Assembly (NCBI GenBank): GCA_015522765.1
Contig: WALR01000079.1
Span: 1-13,557, forward strand
Direction of reading: 5' to 3'
Length of the DNA stretch: 13,557 bases
From: Candidatus Woesearchaeota archaeon
GTDB taxonomy: Archaea > Nanobdellota > Nanobdellia > Woesearchaeales > WALR01
The translations under genes were made by a program, and so were the position numbers. This document shows, piece after piece, positions 8,491-13,557 of the stretch. Position 1 is the first letter of the stretch. Every line of letters starts with the position of its first letter. The notes under the pieces are model-generated. The model did not search any database, was not told the origin of the DNA, and saw only the letters and a program-made list of their open reading frames with translations.

Positions 8491-10170
8491 ATGGAGAATA
8501 ACAAGGTTCATGAGGTTGCGAAGGCCTTCGCACTCCTGAATGCTGTTGAGCATGGGGGAAAGGCGAATCCCGGCGCTGTTGTCGGGAGGGTGATATCATT
8601 CCTGCCCGGGGCGAGGGAAAGAATAAAAGAGACAGGAAGGATTATTAAAGAGGCAGTTGATGAGGTCAACCGTATGGGGGCTGACGAGCAGAAGGAGTTA
8701 ATTAAGAGATATGAAGAGCTGATTAATAAAGCTCCAAAGAGGGAGAAAAAGGGGATGTTTGACTTTATGGGGATTAAGGAGGGGGAGAGGGTTGTGACTG
8801 CCTTCCCGCCTGAGCCGAGCAAATACCCCCACCTGGGCCATGCCAAGGCAATCCTCCTCAACTACACCCTTGCAAAGAGCTACAATGGGGAGTTCATCCT
8901 CCGCTTTGAGGATACGAACCCTGCCCTCGCGAGAGAGGAGTTCTATAAGGTCCATCTCGAGGAATACAGCTGGCTTGGGATAAAGGCGGACAGGGTGAGC
9001 TATGCATCTGACTTCATGGAGAGATTTTATGAGTACGCAGAGCAGCTCATAAATGAGGGGCTTGCCTATGTCTGCTCATGCCCCAGGGAGAGGATAAAGA
9101 CGCTTAGGGAGAAGGGAGAGGAGTGCAGCTGCAGGGGGCGAAGCACAGATGAGAACATTGAATTGTGGGGGAAGATGAAGAAAGAAGCAGAGGAGGGCTC
9201 TCTTGTACTTAGGCTGAAGATAGACATGAAACACCCCAACTCGACGATGAGGGACCCCGCAATAATGAGGATAATCAGCAAGCCCCACCCAAGAAAAGGT
9301 GATAAGTACAGGGTCTGGCCCGCCTATGACTTTGAGAATTCTGTGATGGACGGCGTCCAGGGTGTTACCCACCGGCTGAGGAGCAAGGAATTTGAGATGA
9401 GGAACGAGCTCCAGAGGCACATACAGGGCATACTCCATCTTCCGCTCACAAACATATACGAGTTTGCGAGGTTCAACCTTGAGGGGGTTGAGAGCAGCGG
9501 CAGGAAGATAAGGGAATTAATAGAGGAGGGCAGGCTGAGGGGATGGGACGACCCGAGACTAACGACACTTGCCGCCCTTAAGAGGAGGGGATTTTTACCT
9601 GAGGCAATAAGGAATTTTCTTCTTTCAACAGGCATCACCAAGTCAGAGTCGGTCCTCACATGGAACGACCTCATAGCATACAACAGGAGGCTTCTCGACG
9701 AGGAAGCAAGAAGGTTCTTCTTTGTGAGGGATCCTGTAAGGATAGAGATAGAGGGGGCGGAGGAGAGAGTGATACACCTGAGAATGCACCCCACTAAAGA
9801 GCTGGGCGAGAGAACAATCAGGGTTTCATCATCGTTTTATGTTGAGAGGGCGGACTTTTCCTCATTTAAAGAAGGAAAATTGTACAGGCTGATGCACTGC
9901 CTTAATTTTGTTGTGAAAGAGGGAAGATTTGTATTTCATTCCACTGACTATGAACCTTACAGGGAGAAAGGAGATGCCATAATGCACTGGCTGCCTATTA
10001 ATGGCGTTGTAAAGGCAGGGGTCATGATGGACGATGCAGAGGTAATAAATGGTATCGCGGAGGAAGGGATAAGAAATCTGGAGGAGGGAAGCATCATCCA
10101 GTTTGAGAGGTTCGGATTCTGCAGGCTTGACAATAAGAAGGAGATGCTCTTCTGGTTCACACATAAATAA
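8491..10170 (+). CDS. gltX: Glutamyl-tRNA synthetase, archaeal type
   Basis: A 559-residue class I synthetase of the archaeal/eukaryotic GluRS-GlnRS branch that charges tRNA-Glu. A helical N-terminal extension (about 1-95) precedes the Rossmann core, whose PPEPSKYPHLGHAKA holds the HIGH motif as HLGH (114-117). LRFEDTNP (137-144) is the core's family block. A probable zinc knuckle is formed by C195, C197, C212 and C214. The KMSKS-like loop is reduced to SSGRKI (335-340). The C-terminal part (about 410-555) is the beta-barrel anticodon domain ending with VMMDDAE and FGFCRLD. The length is typical. In archaea this enzyme is usually non-discriminating or Glu-specific, with Gln-tRNA made by an amidotransferase; no GlnRS or Gat gene is present here. 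A strong ribosome site supports the ATG. Confidence 0.96.
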   Translation: MENNKVHEVAKAFALLNAVEHGGKANPGAVVGRVISFLPGARERIKETGRIIKEAVDEVNRMGADEQKELIKRYEELINKAPKREKKGMFDFMGIKEGERVVTAFPPEPSKYPHLGHAKAILLNYTLAKSYNGEFILRFEDTNPALAREEFYKVHLEEYSWLGIKADRVSYASDFMERFYEYAEQLINEGLAYVCSCPRERIKTLREKGEECSCRGRSTDENIELWGKMKKEAEEGSLVLRLKIDMKHPNSTMRDPAIMRIISKPHPRKGDKYRVWPAYDFENSVMDGVQGVTHRLRSKEFEMRNELQRHIQGILHLPLTNIYEFARFNLEGVESSGRKIRELIEEGRLRGWDDPRLTTLAALKRRGFLPEAIRNFLLSTGITKSESVLTWNDLIAYNRRLLDEEARRFFFVRDPVRIEIEGAEERVIHLRMHPTKELGERTIRVSSSFYVERADFSSFKEGKLYRLMHCLNFVVKEGRFVFHSTDYEPYREKGDAIMHWLPINGVVKAGVMMDDAEVINGIAEEGIRNLEEGSIIQFERFGFCRLDNKKEMLFWFTHK

Positions 10171-10190
10171 AGCAGGTTCCAATTCTCCTT

Positions 10191-10262
10191 AAAAATAAGA
10201 AAAAGAGGCAGTGCGCCCCTTAACCTTAACTATTAAGTATTAAGCCCTTAAAACACTGCCTC
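10191..10262 (-). terminator. Long-loop hairpin with T-tract ending the surface operon
   Basis: GAGGCAGTG (10254-10262 read on the minus strand) and its perfect complement CACTGCCTC (10205-10213 on the same strand) bracket a 40-base loop that contains the stop codon. The second arm is followed at once by TTTTTCTTATTTTT (10204 down to 10191). This looks like an intrinsic-type terminator for the minus-strand unit. The plus-strand gltX transcript meets no T-run here. Confidence 0.6.
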
Positions 10263-11222
10263 GAATATGACTGTCCCGTTGCAGAAGCCCCTTCCTGCAC
10301 CTGTAGGCACATGCAGTTTCCAGTAGGTTGAGTTTGTGCTGTTTCCGTTGTCGTCCTGGTTCTGGATTATTGTCAGCCCGGGTATTCCTGCCGGCAGAGG
10401 GTTGTCTGAGAGGTTGTACATGCTGCTTATTGCCTGTCCTGGTGTGATGTCATATTTTTCCTCTTCTATGCTTATGTTTCCGAGGTCGCATACCATTGCG
10501 AGGTTGTCTCCGTCTATTGCTCCGTATCCTTCTACGCTTAGGTTTATGTCCATGTTGCCAGTGTTCTTTACTTCCACGGGCGAGTCGCTTGCCGTGCTCT
10601 GCCCCGGCTCCAGCTCCCCATAATCAATTACCGTAGTGTTCAGCTCAATAGCAAAGAGAGGCTCAACCGTGTTGCTTTTGACATCTGACGCAGTTGCGTT
10701 GTCTCCGTCTATTGCTGTCATGTTGCATGTCCAGCTTCCGTTGTTTGCGAAGAAGTATACCTGGAATGTGCACACCGCCTTTACTGCCGTGGTGTTCTCC
10801 TGGGCAAATGCGCAGCTTGCATTGGTGTAGTGGCTGTTCTTGTCGTCAGGGCTTTCCGCGTTGAATCCCGGCGCGTATATCGTGCCGTTAACGCTGCTTA
10901 TGTCCTCCCAGCCGTTGTTATCATTGACTGTTCCGTTGCAGTAAACAACTGTCGTGCCCGCCTCTACGAGCGTGATAGTATCCGACGGGTCAGACTCATT
11001 GTTGTAAAAATAATCAACGGTCAATGTAGGTGGAGCATTAGTTACATTCACCTTGCTCACAACACTCGTGTTGTCATAATACTCTCCCATAACCATCCGT
11101 GAAACCGGGAGCAGTGTTGCTAGTGCAACTATTATCACAAAAATCAGGAGCACGAGCTCTGTCATATTTCTCTTAATAAACCCGCTTTCCCTGCCCTCAT
11201 TTACCATTCTTTCTTTTTCCAT
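10248..11222 (-). CDS. Membrane-anchored extracellular protein, heavily sequon-bearing
   Basis: A 324-residue protein of unknown function. A charged N-terminus (1-19) and one hydrophobic helix (about 21-40, ELVLLIFVIIVALATLL) predict a signal anchor. The rest is acidic, rich in Asn, Thr, Ser and Gly, and predicted to be beta-structured and outside the cell. I count 17 N-X-S/T sequons from residue 51 on and six cysteines (95, 137, 151, 166, 245, 314). Residues about 200-230 (YGELEPGQ, then VEVKNTGNMDINLSV) look like an Ig-like surface domain. IDGDN occurs twice (171-175, 236-240). Start: ATG 11222, preceded by GGAGTGA at 5 bases; a GTG at 11231 overlapping the upstream stop is an alternative. 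It is the last gene of the surface unit and ends in a hairpin terminator. Confidence 0.8.
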   Translation of the reverse strand: MEKERMVNEGRESGFIKRNMTELVLLIFVIIVALATLLPVSRMVMGEYYDNTSVVSKVNVTNAPPTLTVDYFYNNESDPSDTITLVEAGTTVVYCNGTVNDNNGWEDISSVNGTIYAPGFNAESPDDKNSHYTNASCAFAQENTTAVKAVCTFQVYFFANNGSWTCNMTAIDGDNATASDVKSNTVEPLFAIELNTTVIDYGELEPGQSTASDSPVEVKNTGNMDINLSVEGYGAIDGDNLAMVCDLGNISIEEEKYDITPGQAISSMYNLSDNPLPAGIPGLTIIQNQDDNGNSTNSTYWKLHVPTGAGRGFCNGTVIFEAVF

Positions 11223-11227
11223 TCTTC

Positions 11228-11989
11228 TCACTCCAGTTCTACATAAAAGTAGTATGTTGTCGGGAGGCTGTCTGTATGTCCGTCTTCTCCCACGAGCATC
11301 TCGAAGTCATAGTATTCCCCCCCCACCTTAAAGCCCTCGCTGTTTGGATTTATGAGGGCGGTGTATACAATCTCGTCGTGGCTTTTATCATACAGCAGTG
11401 TCTCGTTGAATCTTCTGGCTGAATCAGGCTTGTCGTTAACATAGGGGCTCATTGTGTAGTTGCATTCGTCCTCCTGGAAGTAGTTCATACCAACATAGAA
11501 CTCTGGATGTGTCGTGTAGGAGAATGTTTCGTCCACCCCGTCCTTATCGCTTGAGCCTATACTGAGGTTGTTTTCCTCTTCCTGCACTGTCGTTGTGTTT
11601 GCACACATTATGTTTCCAGTGCTGAAATCTATTGTGCTTCTCGCGGCGTATATCTCCCCCTGCGGAGCAGCTAAATCCCAGCTGTACATCGTGTTGTTAT
11701 TGGCATCGTCTAATGTTATTGTTCCGCTCACATTTCCGTAGTAGCCCTGCCAGCTCCTCGTCGTCATCGTTGCGTTTATGAACAGCTCTGTTACATTCCC
11801 TGCAAGAGCCTGAACCGTGCTTGCAGGTGTTACCTCTCTCCTTGATGTTGAGACAACATTCAGTGTGTCCGGGCCAACGGGCTGCGCGTCTGCCATTTTT
11901 ATCATTTCAAGCATTAAGCACGATATAATTATGACTATGAAAACTATCCATATCCCCTTCTTTCCACCTTGTGTCTTTCTCTTATCCAT
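11228..11989 (-). CDS. Secreted surface protein, paralogue of its upstream neighbour
   Basis: A 253-residue protein of unknown function. A Lys-rich N-terminus and a hydrophobic segment (about 12-28) are followed by the signal-peptidase site ADA|QPVG (after 35). The mature part is related throughout to the 249-residue protein encoded just upstream: shared blocks include AGNVTEL, YGNVSGTITLDD, NNTMY, FNETLLYD, IVYTAL and a C-terminus of VELE. It has eight N-X-S/T sequons (65, 72, 86, 98, 131, 141, 177, 195). The only two mature cysteines (129, 176) are matched in the paralogue, suggesting one disulfide. The ribosome site is weak (ACAGG next to the ATG at 11989), in contrast to the upstream copy. 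A hairpin separates the two genes, so expression may differ. I recall related proteins from DPANN genomes, without known role. Confidence 0.82.
   Translation of the reverse strand: MDKRKTQGGKKGIWIVFIVIIISCLMLEMIKMADAQPVGPDTLNVVSTSRREVTPASTVQALAGNVTELFINATMTTRSWQGYYGNVSGTITLDDANNNTMYSWDLAAPQGEIYAARSTIDFSTGNIMCANTTTVQEEENNLSIGSSDKDGVDETFSYTTHPEFYVGMNYFQEDECNYTMSPYVNDKPDSARRFNETLLYDKSHDEIVYTALINPNSEGFKVGGEYYDFEMLVGEDGHTDSLPTTYYFYVELE
11706..11740. repeat. 35-base identical segment, copy 1
   Basis: This stretch is identical to 12534-12568 and encodes the YGNVSGTITLDD block in both paralogues. All third positions agree, although the flanking coding sequence differs clearly. Confidence 0.75.
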
Positions 11990-12052
11990 CCTGTCAAAAT
12001 TATAAAAATGCAGGAGGAATCCCTCCTGCCAATCATTGCGTTGCTTCTCTTA
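11990..12052. other. Intergenic spacer between the two secreted paralogues
   Basis: The 63 bases between the upstream copy's stop and the downstream copy's start hold a perfect hairpin and a T/A-rich stretch (see 12010-12029), with no ORF and only a poor ribosome site near 11989. Every other junction in this unit overlaps or is within a few bases. Confidence 0.6.
12010..12029 (-). terminator. Hairpin with T-rich tail inside the surface operon
   Basis: A perfect 8-base-pair stem GCAGGAGG/CCTCCTGC with a 4-base loop. On the minus strand it is followed by ATTTTTATAATTTTG leading to the next start codon. It could be a leaky terminator, an RNA-processing or stability element, or a translation control, since the stem contains AGGAGG. 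Confidence 0.5.
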
Positions 12053-12802
12053 CTACTCCAGCTCGACGAAGAAGTAATACGGCGTTGTCGCTGTGTCCGC
12101 GTGCGTTCCGTTCTCCGGGACTAGCATCTGGAAGTCGTACTTGTCTGCTGTTCCTGTCTTAAATCCGTTGTTGTCGTTTCCCAGAAGTGCGGTATACACA
12201 ATGTTGTGGTTCGTGTCGTCGTATAGCAGTGTCTCGTTGAATGTTCTCGCAGAGTCAGCTGCATCGTCAACATAGGTGCTCAATGAATAGTTGCACTCGT
12301 TGGCGCTGAAGCTTAATGTGCCCACATCAAACGCAGGGTGGGTTGTTTGCGAGAATGTCTCTGTTATATTGTCAACATTGTCCGCAGATATTGAGTAGTC
12401 CTGCTGTTCTGTCGTCACATGGGTTATGTTTGCACATATCAGGCTTGACCATGAGACTGTTCCCGAGTCAACGGCGTAAACCTCTCCCCTAGGGGATGCG
12501 AGTTGCCAGTCGTACATTGTGTTGTTCTCTGCGTCGTCTAATGTTATTGTTCCGCTCACATTTCCGTAAAAACCAGTCCAGTGCTGCGTTATTGCTGTCC
12601 CGTCTATTTTTAGCTCTGTCACATTCCCTGCTTCTGCATCTGTCGTCTGCGGTGATGTCGTCAATCTTCTCTCACTGCTCACCACATTCACATTATCTGC
12701 TCCGTTGGGCTGGGCGTTTGCCAGGGTGCTTACTCCCATTATAATAACAAGCACCGCTAATACAAAGAGGTAAACACCTCCCTGGAGCTTATTCCTTTTC
12801 AT
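12053..12802 (-). CDS. Secreted surface protein, first copy of a tandem pair
   Basis: A 249-residue protein of unknown function with a clear signal peptide: basic MKRNK, a hydrophobic core at about 10-26 and the cleavage site ANA|QPNG (after 30). The mature protein is acidic and probably beta-rich. It has eight N-X-S/T sequons (60, 81, 93, 125, 145, 171, 189, 231), six of which match positions in the downstream paralogue. Its two cysteines (123 in ICANIT, 170 in ECNYS) are also matched. The ATG at 12802 overlaps the stop of the upstream regulator (ATGA), and GGAGGTGG lies just before it, so it should be well translated and coupled to the regulator. Location at the cell surface is inferred from the signal and sequons; no transmembrane segment is seen after the signal. 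Confidence 0.85.
   Translation of the reverse strand: MKRNKLQGGVYLFVLAVLVIIMGVSTLANAQPNGADNVNVVSSERRLTTSPQTTDAEAGNVTELKIDGTAITQHWTGFYGNVSGTITLDDAENNTMYDWQLASPRGEVYAVDSGTVSWSSLICANITHVTTEQQDYSISADNVDNITETFSQTTHPAFDVGTLSFSANECNYSLSTYVDDAADSARTFNETLLYDDTNHNIVYTALLGNDNNGFKTGTADKYDFQMLVPENGTHADTATTPYYFFVELE
12534..12568. repeat. 35-base identical segment, copy 2
   Basis: Identical to 11706-11740 and located at the equivalent codons of the upstream paralogue. Confidence 0.75.
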
Positions 12803-13437
12803 TTTACCACCTCCTCAATTCTGTTGTTATCTCTATCCTCGAAGTAGCCTTCAGGATTATGAATGAGAATTACATTTATCTCCCTGTTCTGGCGCAGAAC
12901 TTTTCTGGAGCTGCTGACGGTTATTTTCACTCCGCCCGTGTTTATGGTTTCCCTCCTGAGGGGTGCAATTATCTTTTCTATCTCTTCAGAATTCCTGCTT
13001 ATTATTGCCAGCTCGTATTTCCCCTCCTTCTCCAGAATTGCTATTACCTCTATGTTTGGCAGCTCTTTCTCCAGCCTCCAATAGGCCTTCTGGAACAGCC
13101 TCCTTGCATCGGGATTCCTTACCATAAGCGTCTTTATTACCGCCTCGTCCTCCCTTGATGTTTCAAATAATCTCTTGTCTGCGAATCTGTCAGAAAAAAG
13201 TACGAGGTAGGCGGACGGCCTCTTTATGAAGAATAATGTTCTCGGCTTCCCCTTGTCCCTGTTGGGAATCTTTTTCTTGTCAACCAGCCCCGCAGCTTCA
13301 AGTATTCTTAGCTGCTGGCTTATGTTGGCCATTGTCGTGCTGGTCTTGGCGGCAAGCTGGAGGGGGCTCTGCTTCTCTTTTGAGAGCTCTTTTATTATCT
13401 CCCATTTCACGCTGGAGAGGAGTGACTCGGTTTCCAT
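12799..13437 (-). CDS. ArsR-like winged-helix transcriptional regulator
   Basis: A 212-residue protein. The N-terminal 75 residues form an ArsR-type winged helix: WEIIKELSKEKQSPLQLA, then the recognition-helix region TMANISQQLRILEAAGLV, then a wing with DKGKPRTLFFIKR. No metal-binding cysteine cluster is present, so it is not a typical metal sensor. The C-terminal part (about 100-212) is unassigned. It has alternating strands and helices such as IEVIAILEKEGKYELAIIS and REINVILIHNP, and could be a ligand or partner domain; a nucleotidyltransferase-like fold is only a thought. Start: ATG 13437 with AGAGG 6 bases upstream. Its stop overlaps the start of the first secreted protein gene, so it is almost certainly in the same operon and may control it. 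Confidence 0.83.
   Translation of the reverse strand: METESLLSSVKWEIIKELSKEKQSPLQLAAKTSTTMANISQQLRILEAAGLVDKKKIPNRDKGKPRTLFFIKRPSAYLVLFSDRFADKRLFETSREDEAVIKTLMVRNPDARRLFQKAYWRLEKELPNIEVIAILEKEGKYELAIISRNSEEIEKIIAPLRRETINTGGVKITVSSSRKVLRQNREINVILIHNPEGYFEDRDNNRIEEVVK
12810..12814 (-). promoter_or_regulatory. Strong ribosome site for the first secreted paralogue
   Basis: The minus strand reads GGAGGTGGTAAAATG at the junction, with the core GGAGG 7 bases before the start codon. It lies inside the last codons of the regulator gene. Confidence 0.7.
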
Positions 13438-13490
13438 TGTTTTCCTCTTGCTCTTTCGCTTACAATCCGCTTACGAGTTTATCTCTTGAC

Positions 13491-13520
13491 GCACAGCCAA
13501 CTGCGTGTGCAAATCGCACA
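13491..13520. promoter_or_regulatory. Three GCACA/TGTGC half-sites upstream of the surface operon
   Basis: GCACA at 13491-13495, TGTGC at 13506-13510 and GCACA at 13516-13520 give two inverted pairs sharing the central arm, with spacers of 10 and 5 bases. They lie 54-83 bases before the regulator ATG. A candidate operator, possibly autoregulatory. No strong TATA box is seen between them and the gene; GATAAACT (minus strand, about 13476-13483) is a weak candidate. Confidence 0.35.
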
Positions 13521-13557
13521 TTGGTGTGGTTTTTCGTATTCTTATGTGGTTATGAAA

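Noticed and set aside
9324-9794. 156-codon minus-strand ORF inside gltX
   Set aside because: It lies fully opposite the conserved GluRS coding sequence and its translation is low-complexity Ser/Leu-rich without motifs.
10336-11102. Plus-strand ORFs opposite the anchored surface protein gene
   Set aside because: They are antisense shadows of a gene rich in Asn/Thr codons, with no family-like motifs and no ribosome sites.
12001-12008. TATA-like TTTTTATAA just upstream of the second secreted paralogue
   Set aside because: Only about 14 bases separate it from the start codon, so transcription would begin inside the gene; better explained as the T-rich tail of the hairpin.

Overview
The window looks like a chromosomal segment of an archaeon, most likely a small-genome lineage of the DPANN type; the lineage is inferred, not proven. 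The evidence is a ribosomal protein S8e, an archaeal-type glutamyl-tRNA synthetase, an asparagine synthetase derived from asparaginyl-tRNA synthetase as known from Pyrococcus, and A/T-rich TATA boxes about 27 bases before start codons. Leaderless genes sit beside genes with good Shine-Dalgarno sites. A cluster of N-glycosylation-rich secreted proteins also resembles families I recall from such archaea. Coding density is high, no gap exceeds about 135 bases, and I see no tRNA, rRNA, CRISPR array or insertion sequence.

Layout from left to right. Positions 1-105 hold no convincing gene. S8e (106-486, minus) and the AsnRS-like asparagine synthetase (554-1453, minus) follow, and the latter is divergent from an Lrp/AsnC-family regulator (1585-2043, plus) across a 131-base promoter region. 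Next is a two-gene minus-strand unit, purA then nadE (5047 down to 2101). A second minus-strand unit runs argF, argS and a winged-helix protein of unknown role (8363 down to 5103). It diverges from gltX (8491-10170, plus). From 13437 down to 10248 a four-gene unit encodes an ArsR-like winged-helix protein, two paralogous secreted proteins and a membrane-anchored extracellular protein. It ends in a terminator-like hairpin facing the end of gltX.

The left two thirds is core metabolism built on aspartate, glutamine and arginine nitrogen: Asn synthesis, adenylosuccinate synthesis, amidation of deamido-NAD, citrulline formation, and charging of tRNA-Arg and tRNA-Glu. The right third is a regulated cell-surface operon of unknown function and is the least explained part. 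Its overlapping stop/start codons, strong internal ribosome site, intergenic hairpin, paired secreted paralogues with conserved sequons and cysteines, and terminal hairpin suggest a coordinated surface structure or exported complex, but the sequence does not say which.
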